DNA of 42,140 nt. It comes from Phycisphaerae bacterium. GTDB lineage: Bacteria; Planctomycetota; Phycisphaerae; UBA1845; PWPN01. Positions 17,178 to 25,679 of the stretch are shown one piece after another (position 1 is the first letter of the stretch; each line of letters opens with the position of its first letter). The notes under the pieces are model-generated. The model was not told where the DNA came from and made no database searches. It saw nothing but the letters and a program-made list of their open reading frames with translations. The translations under genes were made by a program, and so were the position numbers. The stretch is from positions 1 through 42,140 of the forward strand of contig JAAYDF010000068.1 of assembly GCA_012729395.1 (NCBI GenBank), in the 5' to 3' direction.

Positions 17178-17764
17178 TCACCACGGTTCTCCTGCCCATA
17201 GCGTTCGGCGAGGCGGTTGAGATCCTCGGCGATTCGTCTGGTGCCGCCCCTGCCGCCGATACCGCCTTGGCCACATGAAAGAAGGAGCCGATCCTGTCTG
17301 TCCAGCACGCAGAGTTCACCGGTAACTGGTCCCCAGCAAGCCTTGCCGAAGTCGGCCCACGAGACATGCGGGGCATCCCACTCGCCGTGGCCGAGCCAGA
17401 TACCCCGATGGTTGACGTACAACTTCTTGCGCCGACGGGCACACCAGACTGCCCGCACCAGCATGGTCACGGTCATCAGCACAGCAATACCCACGCCCAC
17501 CGCGGCCCAATCCATGCCGAGACCTCGCAGCCTTGCCCACGGCAACACGATCAGCAGCATCGGCCAAATACCGAGCAACCACAGCAGGCGCCGGTGCGCA
17601 TGCGGCAACACGTACACCTTCGCCAGCGGGTCGCAGGCGAACCCACACTCCGGGCAGTCGTGCACCGCCGGCAGATTGAACACCGGATAGCCGCAAGCCG
17701 GACAACGCAGCTTGCCCTCGGATGCGTAGCCAACCCATGGCACGGCACCGTACCCCTGCACCAA
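17174..17764 (-). CDS. Zinc-ribbon membrane protein, paralogue 2
   Basis: A 196-residue protein with the same plan as its neighbour: ribbon CPACG…CPECG (Cys21, 24, 37, 40), two hydrophobic helices at about 55–100, and a soluble domain with YVNHRGIWLG, VSWADFGKA and GELCVLDRQDR. The shared NHRGI and SW–x2–FG positions support a gene duplication. The start is TTG 17764, eight bases after GAGGAG; a GTG follows at once. It is the promoter-proximal gene of a two-gene unit. The role is unknown. I considered a zinc-ribbon sensor or a membrane-trafficking adaptor but cannot support either. Confidence 0.7.
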   Translation of the reverse strand: MVQGYGAVPWVGYASEGKLRCPACGYPVFNLPAVHDCPECGFACDPLAKVYVLPHAHRRLLWLLGIWPMLLIVLPWARLRGLGMDWAAVGVGIAVLMTVTMLVRAVWCARRRKKLYVNHRGIWLGHGEWDAPHVSWADFGKACWGPVTGELCVLDRQDRLLLSCGQGGIGGRGGTRRIAEDLNRLAERYGQENRGE

Positions 17765-17925
17765 ACACGAATCTCCTCACACTGGAACACCATAACACAC
17801 GACCCGCGACCACGCCACAAGCTCAACCCCGCCGACCCCAGCAGCGCGCCTGTCCCGCGTCACTGCAAACCCCATCCATCTGCAGCGCCAACCGCAAGTT
17901 CCCTGTTGTCCTGAGACGAGAACGG

Positions 17926-18284
17926 CTCATGCAGAGGCGCGGGCTCTGCCCGCAACCCCAGACAGCTCTCGGCCGCCTGCGACCCAACGCCAACGGCGTT
18001 GAATAACAGAGCCCAGGGTCGCGCAGCGCACCCTGGGTGACCAAACCCATCTTGATCGAGCAAACCCTGAAAGGGTTTCATATCCGGCCGCGGCTCAATC
18101 CCCCAACACGGAGACCTTGCCACCACGCCGGATCCGACACCCCGGCACTCCGACGGGAGGCCATGCAACCCTTTCAGGGTTGGAGCACACCTGCGGGCAT
18201 GCTTCCCGGGGTGCGCTGCGCGACCCCGGGCTGTGCTCTGGAACCGCGTTGCGGTTCGAGGCACAAGCTCTGCCTCTGCATGAG
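17926..18284. repeat. Mirrored composite repeat (family E), two inverted copies
   Basis: Perfect 13-bp ends CTCATGCAGAGGC (17926–17938) and its complement (18272–18284) enclose two sets of three hairpins in mirror order. Left: CAACGCC/GGCGTTG (17985–18001), CCCAGGGT/ACCCTGGG (18012–18037), AAACCCT/AGGGTTT (18062–18078). Right: AACCCT/AGGGTT (18168–18182), CCCGGGGT/ACCCCGGG (18206–18231), GAACCGC/GCGGTTC (18241–18257). No gene is visible in 17765–18451. Confidence 0.9.
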
Positions 18285-18442
18285 ATTCCCCCTGAGCCGC
18301 AGGCAAAGCCCGCGCTGCGTCTATCCGGCTGATCTGTTCTGAAGAGGAGCATTCTTCTGCCAGAATGGCAACCATGGCTCGGTTCTCATGTTCCGAAGGC
18401 GCCCGGTACGCCGGGCATGACAGGCTGTGGGCTCAAGACAGG

Positions 18443-18471
18443 GCCCACAGATCACCCAGATGGACGCAGAT
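18443..18471. repeat. Family D repeat, single arm
   Basis: This 29-base arm (GCCCACAGATCACCCAGATG and nine more bases) is identical to 19932–19960, with only seven bases (18426–18432) of the opposite arm present. It encodes the last residues and stop of the DUF3592-like gene. Confidence 0.9.
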
Positions 18472-19732
18472 AGACCTTGTCGCTGGGACCAACCGCGCCT
18501 TCACTGGTTGGCTCGCCGGCTGCCTCGATGACCGGCACCTCGAACTTGAGCTTGAGCTTCGTGCGTGACGAGCAGGCCTTCACCGTAAGATGCCAAGTTA
18601 CTCTATCTCGATAACTGGATTCATCCGTCGGCCTGCAGGTGGCGGGAATTTGAAAGTGAACCGGCAGGGCGACCTCGCCGGGATCACACCTCGATCTCGG
18701 CACCTCAAACTCCGTCGTCTGTTCCCACAAGGTTCGCTTCACGTCCGACTCTTCCCCTTGGGACAGGTGATGCCTCGAACGCAGCGTGATGGAGACGCGT
18801 TCCAGCGAGGCCACATCACCCGCGAGCACCAAGCGGGCGCGAAAGTCTCCGCCGACCTCAGCGGGGTTGGTCTCCAGCTCGAGTCGGCTCGCGTCAAATC
18901 GCCGGGCCAGGGAGCGCCAACGGATCGCGACCATGAGCAAGATCGTCCCGATCAGCAGATACACCGCGCCACCGACGGCCCAGAGTTTGTCCGGCTGCCT
19001 CAGGCCGGTCGGCAGAAAGACCGTGGTTGGCAGGGACACGAGGAACCAATAGATGGTAACAAACCAGAGCCAGGCTGCGCGGCGGCGCAGCCTGCTGGGG
19101 AGAATACCGGCAGCCCAGTCGGGCTTGTGTTTCCAGGGCTGGTTCGGGTAGGCCTTCTTGAGCCGGCGTTCACGAGGTTCATCGAGGATGACGCCCAACA
19201 GACACACAATGGTGAAGCTGAGCCCCACCAGGCCGAACACCAGCGCAAAGGCAGTCTGAAAGACAAGGAGTGGATAACGCAGTTGGCGATCGAGGACCGC
19301 GCGAGTTGGCTGCGCAGGATCGACGAAGCACGTGACCGGGCGACCCTCCTCGAAAGCCTGTTTGAGCCGGGTGTATGTGGCCTTCTGCCAGGAGTCGATA
19401 TTGTCAGCTCCACGGGACAACCCGACGCGTTTTCCCTGGTATTCACGACCATCGAAAGCATAGCGATATGTGCAGATAGCGCGGGCGGCGCAGCCGTCTC
19501 CGTCGCAACTACAGGCCAAATCGACGGCCTCGATATGAGCAGCGACCTCCACCCAATGCCGGGCACGGACGTAGTCCGCCAACAGCCGGCCGCCTTCATA
19601 GCCCATCCAAGCTCCGCACGCCGCAAAGCCGAGCGTCAAGCCCAGCAGCACGACCAGCCCGATGACCAGAAGAAAGAATCCTCCGACAATACCCTTGACA
19701 TGGCCCACTATCTTGCTGACGACCGGTAGCAT
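18452..19732 (-). CDS. DUF3592-like membrane protein
   Basis: About 426 residues. A first membrane helix lies at about 17–43, an extracytoplasmic domain with CSCDGDGCAARAIC (74–87) and TYRYAFDGREYQGKRVG follows, then CFVDPAQPTRAVLDR and a second helix at about 152–182: the DUF3592 pattern. Two more helices and a beta-rich C-terminal domain extend it well beyond a simple DUF3592 protein. The function of DUF3592 is unknown. ATG 19732 is preferred; a TTG at 19834 would add 34 residues without helping the fold. The final residues, KVYLRPSG and stop, are encoded by a family D repeat, so the original end has been replaced or extended. Confidence 0.75.
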   Translation of the reverse strand: MLPVVSKIVGHVKGIVGGFFLLVIGLVVLLGLTLGFAACGAWMGYEGGRLLADYVRARHWVEVAAHIEAVDLACSCDGDGCAARAICTYRYAFDGREYQGKRVGLSRGADNIDSWQKATYTRLKQAFEEGRPVTCFVDPAQPTRAVLDRQLRYPLLVFQTAFALVFGLVGLSFTIVCLLGVILDEPRERRLKKAYPNQPWKHKPDWAAGILPSRLRRRAAWLWFVTIYWFLVSLPTTVFLPTGLRQPDKLWAVGGAVYLLIGTILLMVAIRWRSLARRFDASRLELETNPAEVGGDFRARLVLAGDVASLERVSITLRSRHHLSQGEESDVKRTLWEQTTEFEVPRSRCDPGEVALPVHFQIPATCRPTDESSYRDRVTWHLTVKACSSRTKLKLKFEVPVIEAAGEPTSEGAVGPSDKVYLRPSG

Positions 19733-19892
19733 AGGGCATCCCAGAGCGGCCGGGCAAGCTAGCCAGGGGGAAGGGGCCCAGCCGTGACGATCAACCGTAT
19801 CTCGTCGTATAGTCCACTGTGGGGGTATTGTCAAGATGCCACCCAGCGCTTCTTCGCGATGCGGGTCCGATCACCTGTCAGCCGTCCGTCTC

Positions 19893-19960
19893 ATCTGCGT
19901 CCATCTGTGTGATCTGTGGGCTCAAAACAGGGCCCACAGATCACCCAGATGGACGCAGAT
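19893..19960. repeat. Family D long inverted repeat (29-bp arms)
   Basis: The arms 19893–19921 and 19932–19960 are complementary at 28 of 29 positions around a ten-base loop. The right arm is repeated exactly at 18443–18471. Confidence 0.95.
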
Positions 19961-20076
19961 AGACCCTGCTTGCAGAGCGAGCACGAGCTTCCTTGTTTCC
20001 TTCGCTGCCTTCTGTTCAATATAGCCCGCGACTGGGGCCGAAGATGTATGGACTACAGGGCACGGCCGGCCGGTGA

Positions 20077-20106
20077 TTGGGGTGCACGGCGTGGTTGGGT
20101 TATAAT
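20077..20106 (+). promoter_or_regulatory. Candidate promoter of the toxin–antitoxin remnant
   Basis: A consensus -10 TATAAT at 20101–20106 lies 18 bases after TTGGGG at 20077–20082, which keeps the TTG of a -35 box. The toxin remnant ATG lies 30 bases downstream. Confidence 0.45.
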
Positions 20107-20135
20107 CCGGTAGAGGTGTCGAGTTTGGGTGCACC

Positions 20136-20247
20136 ATGAAGCCGACCGTCTATCTTGATTCTTCGGTGCCGAGCTACTGGTTGCCGCAAGGTGAGGATCC
20201 GGTACTTCACGCCGGAGGAAGGAATTGACGCTGGAGTGGGAGTGAAC
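20136..20247 (+). pseudogene. VapC-like PIN toxin remnant with internal deletion
   Basis: The frame from ATG 20136 begins MKPTVYLDSSVPSYW, the N-terminus of PIN-domain toxins with the first metal-binding aspartate, but stops after about 30 codons. In another frame, about 20197–20247 reads VRIRYFTPEEGID, like the C-terminal end of the same toxin family. The middle (normally about 100 residues with the other acidic residues) is gone. The toxin cannot be active. Confidence 0.55.
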
Positions 20248-20430
20248 ATGCGACGAGATCCGGTGATTGAAGAAGTTCGGCGGCACGGGGCAGCCCTGGC
20301 GGAGGAATGCGGCGGCGACATTCACCGCATGGCCGAGTTGCTTCGAAAGAAGCAGAATGAAGATCCTGCACGGGTGGTTCGCCGCTCACCGCGGCCAAGT
20401 CTACCAGCCCAGGGGAAACCGGAAGGCTGA
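20248..20430 (+). CDS. Antitoxin-like small protein, orphaned
   Basis: A 60-residue protein starting MRRDPVIEEVRRHGAALAEE, followed by GGDIHRMAELLRKKQ. This matches the small partner usually encoded directly after such PIN toxins (D-P-x-x-E-E-x-R then a helix with D–x2–R/A–x3–L). In intact modules the partner binds the toxin and neutralises its RNase activity. The start ATG 20248 follows a GGAGTGGGAGTG stretch. The frame is open upstream into the toxin remnant. The last 15 or so residues are Pro/Arg-rich and may lie outside the conserved part. It could be a harmless leftover. Confidence 0.5.
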   Translation: MRRDPVIEEVRRHGAALAEECGGDIHRMAELLRKKQNEDPARVVRRSPRPSLPAQGKPEG

Positions 20431-20450
20431 GCCCGGCGGCGGGCGAATGG

Positions 20451-21611
20451 TTACACCGCGGCGCAGACCTTTTGGGCGGCGTCGGTGAGGTCTTCGGCGG
20501 TGAGCAGGCCGCTGACCTGGGCGTCGTTGAGGAGCTGCCGGGCTCGCTCGACGTTGGTGCCTTCGAGGCGGACGACGACGGGCACGTGGAAGCCGACCTC
20601 GCGGGCGGCGGCGATGAGGGCCTCGGCGATGAGGTCGCACTTGGCGATTCCGCCGAAGATGTTGACCAGCACGCCTTTGACCTTGGGGTCGGCGAGGATG
20701 ATGCGGAAGGCCTCGATGGCTCCTTCCGTGGTGACGCTGCCGCCGACGTCGAGGAAATTGGCCGGCTCGCCCCCGTGCAGTTTGATGAGGTCCATGGTGG
20801 CCATAGCCAGCCCGGCCCCGTTGACCACGCAGCCGATATTGCCGTCCAGGGCGATGTAGGACAGCCCCGCCGCCCGGGCCCGGATCTCGTCTGGGTTCTC
20901 TTCACTGGTATCGGCCATAGCCATGATCGTCGGATGGCGGAAAAGGCCGTTGTCGTCGAAGGTGACCTTGGCGTCGAGGGCGAGCAACCGGCCTTCGCTG
21001 GTGATAACCAGGGGGTTGATCTCGGCCAGCGTGGCGTCGTAACTGAGGAAGAGGTCGGCCAAGCCGGCCAGCGTGCGGGTGGCCGCCTGCACCTGCTCCT
21101 TGGCGGTCAGGCCCAGGGCCTGGGTCAGTCGCCGGATCTGGAACGGCAGCAGGCCCAGGTGCGGGTGCAGCCACTCCTTGACGATGGCCTCGGGGTTACG
21201 GGCGGCGACCTCCTCGATCTCCACGCCGCCCTCCCGGCTAACCATGACCACGGGGCAGCGCCGGGCCCGGTCAACGGTCATGCCGACGTAGTATTCGCCG
21301 GCAATGTCCATGGCCGCGGCGAGCAGCAACTTCCGCACGGCGACGCCGGCCGGCCCGGTCTGGCGGCTGACCATCCGGTGGGTGAGCATGAACTCGGCGG
21401 CCTCGCGGACCTGGTCGGCGTCGTCGCAGAGGCGCACGAACCCCGCCTTGCCCCGCCCGCCGGCAGAGACCTGAGCTTTCACCACGACCCGCCCGCCGAG
21501 GCGTCCGTAGGCCGCGAGGGCCTCCTCCGCCGTCGATGCCACCTCGGCCGGGGGCACGGGAACCCCGGCCTCCGCCAGTAACTGCCGCGCCTGGTATTCG
21601 TGGATCTTCAT
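20451..21611 (-). CDS. sucC: Succinyl-CoA synthetase (ADP-forming) beta subunit
   Basis: A 386-residue protein with the SucC layout: [20 protein letters not shown] at the start, the ATP-grasp motif [28 protein letters not shown] (metal site), [13 protein letters not shown], and the CoA-ligase C-terminal domain with [13 protein letters not shown] and [14 protein letters not shown]. It forms succinyl-CoA or, in reverse, succinate plus ATP, together with the alpha subunit SucD. No sucD lies on either side, which is unusual because the two genes are normally adjacent. ATG 21611 is chosen over the TTG directly before it; GAGGGCGG precedes it. Confidence 0.93.
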   Translation of the reverse strand: MKIHEYQARQLLAEAGVPVPPAEVASTAEEALAAYGRLGGRVVVKAQVSAGGRGKAGFVRLCDDADQVREAAEFMLTHRMVSRQTGPAGVAVRKLLLAAAMDIAGEYYVGMTVDRARRCPVVMVSREGGVEIEEVAARNPEAIVKEWLHPHLGLLPFQIRRLTQALGLTAKEQVQAATRTLAGLADLFLSYDATLAEINPLVITSEGRLLALDAKVTFDDNGLFRHPTIMAMADTSEENPDEIRARAAGLSYIALDGNIGCVVNGAGLAMATMDLIKLHGGEPANFLDVGGSVTTEGAIEAFRIILADPKVKGVLVNIFGGIAKCDLIAEALIAAAREVGFHVPVVVRLEGTNVERARQLLNDAQVSGLLTAEDLTDAAQKVCAAV

Positions 21612-22167
21612 CAAGCCGCCCTCTGAATGGCCAAATCACCCAGGAGTATATGCCCGGCAAGCGGCCCGGCCAACCGGCTGGGACAATGCAATTCATCGCC
21701 GGGCCTGCTGACGCCGAGCAAGCTCGCGCAGACTCCGGTGGCACACACATTGGCGGCTTTCCAGCCGATGATTACAATACCGGCGGCATGAACACGAGTA
21801 TGCGGCAGTTATCGACGAGCGGCGATTTCACGCGTCCCGCACTGCTCACAGAGCAGTGCCACACGCTCACGAGTATTCGAGTCCAGGCACACAGAACACT
21901 ACTCATAGGGCAGTGCCACACGGGGGCTTCCACACGCTGTGCGCTGGAACCTGATTCACGATCCCCGGCCCTCGATTCGCGCCCCGCGCTCTTAACCCGG
22001 GGACTTGCGTCCCCGGCTCATGGCACCCGATCCATGACACCGGACGCCCAGTCCCCGGCTCGTAGCACCCGATCTTCGGCTTGCACGCGATCCACACTCC
22101 ACGCACACAGTGGAGCACGCACCACAAACAGTGGAACACGCATCATCCGTGCCGGGAGGGTGCCGGC
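21612..22167. other. Intergenic region with several short repeats
   Basis: Two copies of GCAGTGCCACACG (about 21856 and 21911), a family A palindrome at 21997–22016, and two loose copies of ACAGTGGARCACGCA (about 22108–22142) lie upstream of nadE. No gene or clear promoter is seen. Confidence 0.6.
21997..22016. repeat. Family A palindrome (CTTGCG loop)
   Basis: CCGGGGACTTGCGTCCCCGG, identical to the copies at 11186 and 11218. Confidence 0.9.
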
Positions 22168-23811
22168 ATGAAACTCGCCCTGGCCCAGATCAACCCGGTG
22201 GTCGGCGACATCGTCGGCAACCGCGAGAGAATCGTCGCTTGCATCGAGCAGGCGCGGGCAGCGGGGGCGTCACTGGTGATTTTCCCCGAGCTTTCAGTCG
22301 TGGGCTATCCGCCGCGCGACCTGCTGCTCAAGCCCCGATTCGTGGCCGCCAACGTCGAGGCGGTGCACCGGATTGCCGAGTCCTGCGTGGGCATCGCCGC
22401 GTTGGTCGGCTTCGTCGAGTCGAACGCCGACCCGGTGGGCCGCAGTCTGCGAAACGCGGCGGCATACTGCGCCAACGGCAAGCTCCAACAGGTACGGCAC
22501 AAGTCGCTGCTGCCGAGCTACGACGTGTTCGACGAGCAGCGTTACTTCGAGCCCGCCCCGGAGGTAGCTCTGATCGACCACGAAGGCGTGCCGATCGGCG
22601 TGAGCATCTGCGAGGATCTCTGGAACGATGAGCAGACCATCGGCCGGCGGATCTACACCCGCGACCCCGTCGGGCAACTCGCCGCCGCCGGTGCACGCCT
22701 GCTGGTCAACCTCAGTGCATCGCCGTTCGAGCAGGACAAGCAGCCCTTCCGTTTGCGGCTCTTCGCCAACCAGGCACGGCAGCACCACCTGCCCATCGCC
22801 TTCGTCAACCAAGTGGGCGGCAACGATGAGCTGATCTTCGACGGTGCCTCGACGGCGTTCGATGCCCAGGGCCGGGTGATCGCCCAAGCCCGGGCATTCG
22901 ACGAGGACCTGCTGATCGTCGATCTCGACGCGGACACGCCCGGCAGAATCGAGCCCTACCCTCAAGACGTCGCTTCGGCGCATGACGCGCTGGTGCTCGG
23001 CCTGCGAGACTACGTGCACAAATGCGGATTCAAACGCGTGCTACTCGGCCTCTCGGGCGGGATCGACTCCGCGGTGACGGCGGCCCTGGCGGTCGCGGCC
23101 CTCGGACCCGATGCGGTCACCGGCGTGGCCATGCCCTCACGGTTCAGCAGCGACCACAGCCGCAGTGATGCCGAGATCCTCGCCCGAAATCTCGGCCTCG
23201 ACTTCCGCATGATCCCCATCGCCGGCATCCACGAATCCTTCGAGGGATACCTCCAACCGCACTTTGCCGGCCTGGAACCGGACATCACCGAAGAAAACAT
23301 CCAGGCCCGCGTCCGCGGCGTGCTGCTGATGGCTTTGTCCAACAAGTTCGGCTGGCTACTGCTGACAACTGGCAACAAGAGTGAAATCGCGGTCGGCTAT
23401 TGCACCCTCTACGGCGACATGTGCGGCGGGCTAGCGGTGATCAGCGACGTGCCCAAGATGATGGTCTACAAGTTGGCCCACCACATCAACCGACAGGCGG
23501 AGCGCGAACTGATCCCCGAAAGCAGCATCACCAAGCCCCCCTCGGCGGAACTGAGACCCAACCAGACGGACCAGGACTCGCTGCCGCCCTATGACTTGCT
23601 GGACGCGATCATCGAACAGTACATCCGCCAGGAGAGAAGCACGGAGGAGATCATTGCCGCGGGCTTCGACGCCCAGACGGTGCAACGAGTCATCCGGCTG
23701 GTCGACCTGAGCGAGTATAAACGCAAGCAGGCGGCACTGGGCTTGAAAGTCACGAGCCGAGCATTCGGCGTGGGTCGGCGCATGCCCATCGCCGCTCGCT
23801 TTCGGTATTGA
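22168..23811 (+). CDS. nadE: Glutamine-dependent NAD+ synthetase
   Basis: A 547-residue two-domain enzyme for the last step of NAD biosynthesis, amidation of deamido-NAD. The N-terminal glutaminase domain has the nitrilase triad Glu41 (VIFPELSVVGYPPRDLL), Lys112 (RHKSLLPSYDVFDE) and Cys148 (SICEDLW), which releases ammonia from glutamine. The C-terminal synthetase domain has the ATP-pyrophosphatase loop LSGGIDS at about 295–301, GNKSEIAVGYCTLYGDM and the PPSAELRPNQTDQDSLP segment. ATG 22168 follows GGGAGGG; the extra 29 upstream codons are repeat-derived and are judged not translated. Confidence 0.96.
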   Translation: MKLALAQINPVVGDIVGNRERIVACIEQARAAGASLVIFPELSVVGYPPRDLLLKPRFVAANVEAVHRIAESCVGIAALVGFVESNADPVGRSLRNAAAYCANGKLQQVRHKSLLPSYDVFDEQRYFEPAPEVALIDHEGVPIGVSICEDLWNDEQTIGRRIYTRDPVGQLAAAGARLLVNLSASPFEQDKQPFRLRLFANQARQHHLPIAFVNQVGGNDELIFDGASTAFDAQGRVIAQARAFDEDLLIVDLDADTPGRIEPYPQDVASAHDALVLGLRDYVHKCGFKRVLLGLSGGIDSAVTAALAVAALGPDAVTGVAMPSRFSSDHSRSDAEILARNLGLDFRMIPIAGIHESFEGYLQPHFAGLEPDITEENIQARVRGVLLMALSNKFGWLLLTTGNKSEIAVGYCTLYGDMCGGLAVISDVPKMMVYKLAHHINRQAERELIPESSITKPPSAELRPNQTDQDSLPPYDLLDAIIEQYIRQERSTEEIIAAGFDAQTVQRVIRLVDLSEYKRKQAALGLKVTSRAFGVGRRMPIAARFRY

Positions 23812-23817
23812 CCCACG

Positions 23818-23875
23818 TAGCGTCCGCCCCCCATGACGGCGGCGCCGCGTAGCGGCCGCCCCCCGTGGCGGCCGA
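23818..23875. repeat. Family B repeats, direct pair
   Basis: A divergent copy at 23818–23843 and a good copy at 23849–23875 (GTAGCGGCCGCCCCCCGTGG…), six bases after the nadE stop. Confidence 0.85.
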
Positions 23876-23943
23876 CGATGAACACAATGCCTTACCCAGA
23901 TGGCGGTGATATGAACGGACCCTCTTTTGCAGGAGCGAAGTTG

Positions 23944-24378
23944 ATGAACAAGGTCATGTATCTTGGAATGGCGATGATTCTGACGGCTGTGGCTGCGGGT
24001 TGCGGCGAATCGGTCCGGTCGGGCAAGGCTGCGGAGCGGTCGCCCCAGGCTTGCGGGGGCCCGGGCTGGGTGTTGCGGCACGTGGTTCTTTTCGCCTTCA
24101 AGCCGGAAGCTACCGCCGAGCAGGTGCGCTCGGTCGAAACCGCGTTCTGTGCTCTGCCAAGCAAGATCAACGCAATCCATGACTTCGAGTGGGGCACGGA
24201 TGTGAGCATCGAGAACAAAGCCCAGGGCTTCACCCATTGCTTCGTGGTGACGTTCCGCAGTGAGGCCGGCCGGGCAGAGTATCTCCCTCACCCCGCCCAT
24301 GGCGAGTTCGTGGCCGTGCTCGGTCCGCACATCGATAAGGTCATGGTTGTCGACTACTGGACGCGCGAAGGAAAATGA
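23944..24378 (+). CDS. Secreted lipoprotein with Dabb (stress-responsive A/B barrel) domain
   Basis: A 144-residue protein with a lipoprotein signal peptide (MNKVMYLGMAMILTAVAAGC, cysteine 20) and, from about residue 46, a Dabb domain: VLRHVVLFAFKPEATAEQV, then DFEWGTDVSIENKAQGFTHC, EYLPHPAHGEFV and KVMVVDYW. Dabb domains form small dimeric alpha/beta barrels; many are of unknown function and a few act as cyclases or heme-linked enzymes. The lipobox places it on a membrane, facing outward. ATG 23944 has AGGAG at 23931–23935. It may be read from the nadE transcript, but family B repeats lie between them. Confidence 0.85.
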   Translation: MNKVMYLGMAMILTAVAAGCGESVRSGKAAERSPQACGGPGWVLRHVVLFAFKPEATAEQVRSVETAFCALPSKINAIHDFEWGTDVSIENKAQGFTHCFVVTFRSEAGRAEYLPHPAHGEFVAVLGPHIDKVMVVDYWTREGK

Positions 24379-24478
24379 CCGCCGGCCCTTGCGATGGAGA
24401 ACACTCGATGCGCGATTCACCAAGCCGGCAGCCAAGTTCAACTCGCTGACTCGATGTGCTGCTCACTTGGCGGATCAA

Positions 24479-24498
24479 CCGGGGGTTGTCACCCCCGG
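24479..24498. repeat. Family A palindrome (TTGTCA loop)
   Basis: CCGGGGGTTGTCACCCCCGG. The stem differs from other copies by a paired G·C for A·T change, a compensatory change, while the loop equals the complement of the TGACAA class at 39797 and 42093. Confidence 0.85.
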
Positions 24499-24587
24499 CT
24501 CGCGCCTGTTTCTTTGCTCCCTTGTTCTGTTGCTCACTGGCAAACTGCTGACTTGCCCACTCGCTGGCTCACTTGCCCCCCCCATGC

Positions 24588-25679
24588 TCAGCGCGGGTGT
24601 TCGGCAACGACGCGTTCGAGCACCTCAGCGAGTTGCTGCATGTTCCTGTGCTGATCACCACCTTCGCGCACGCGGGGGACGTTGGCCTCAAACGCCCGCC
24701 GGCGCAGATCGGCGTCGTCCATGGCCCGTTCGAGCATCTCCGCCAAGCTGTCCGGCCGGCCGGGCTCGAACAGCAAACCCGTACGGCCATGCTCGATCCA
24801 CGGCTCATTGGCCGGGATACGCGAAACCACCGGCATCAGGCCCACCGCCATCGCCTCGAGAAGAGCGGAACTCGTCCCGTCACTGAGCGTCGCGGAAATG
24901 TAGATGTCCGCATCCCGGAGCATGGCCGGCACCTGCGCGTGCGGTACCTCGCCGGGAAAGCTGACGCGGTCGTCCAGCCCGAGCTCGTGAACTCGGGCCT
25001 TGTGGACCGCGAGCAGTGAGCCCTCGCTGGCTATCACGCATTCGAACGTCCGACCCGAAGCCTTGAGACGACCCAGCGCCTCGACCACCGTCATATTGTC
25101 GTACACCGGCTCATGCTTACGCGGACAGATCAGTCGCAAGGCTTGCGGACGGGGCATATCCGGAGCGGGCACAAACAGCGAGGTATCAACCCCGACCGGG
25201 ATCTCGACCAGCTTGGACTCCGGCACACCGAGGCGACGCAGGTGCGCAGTGATCTCCGCGGACACGCTGTGCACCACCACGCAACGGCGGCACACGAACC
25301 TCACCAGGTACTCGCGCAGCCGGCGTCGCCAACCCACCCGCCCGATCTGCTCCAACACATCGCCGCCCCGCCCAGAGGTCACCGTCGGCCCGTTCCAGGC
25401 CAGCACCGCCGACAAGCCGTTGGACACCACAAACGGTGCATAAACCACGTCCGGCCGAAAACGCTTGATGATCCGCCGCAAACGCAGAACACGGGTCAGG
25501 TAAACATGCTTGTTGGCGTACTTGTCCCACGGGTCGATGCCGATGAACTCCATAGCCACGCCGTCGATCGGCTGCGAGCTGAAGCTCACCACCAGCACCT
25601 GGTCGCCGCGAGACTGGAAGAAACGCGCGTAGTGCGGCGTCCAGGGGTTCACGGTGTGAGAAAGCAGGAGGAGTCGCAT
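24588..25679 (-). CDS. GT4 family glycosyltransferase
   Basis: A 363-residue GT-B enzyme. The N-terminal Rossmann half starts MRLLLLSHTVNPWTPHYA, followed by RPDVVYAPFVVSNGLSAV and TSGRGGDV. The C-terminal half has the donor-binding stretch ADIYISATLSDGTSSALLEAMAVG. The conserved E-x7-E of GT4 is D-x7-E here, with aspartate at the first position. It should move a sugar from a nucleotide donor to a cytoplasmic acceptor, perhaps for lipopolysaccharide or another surface glycan. The ATG at 25679 has no obvious ribosome site. It lies downstream of the large secreted protein but beyond a terminator, so it is probably transcribed separately. Confidence 0.88.
   Translation of the reverse strand: MRLLLLSHTVNPWTPHYARFFQSRGDQVLVVSFSSQPIDGVAMEFIGIDPWDKYANKHVYLTRVLRLRRIIKRFRPDVVYAPFVVSNGLSAVLAWNGPTVTSGRGGDVLEQIGRVGWRRRLREYLVRFVCRRCVVVHSVSAEITAHLRRLGVPESKLVEIPVGVDTSLFVPAPDMPRPQALRLICPRKHEPVYDNMTVVEALGRLKASGRTFECVIASEGSLLAVHKARVHELGLDDRVSFPGEVPHAQVPAMLRDADIYISATLSDGTSSALLEAMAVGLMPVVSRIPANEPWIEHGRTGLLFEPGRPDSLAEMLERAMDDADLRRRAFEANVPRVREGGDQHRNMQQLAEVLERVVAEHPR

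Larger units (their letters stand above)
19733..20135. other. Intergenic region with family D hairpin
   Basis: It contains the long hairpin at 19893–19960, a pyrimidine-rich stretch (about 19991–20020), and the promoter candidate of the toxin–antitoxin remnant at its right end. No gene is visible. Confidence 0.6.
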
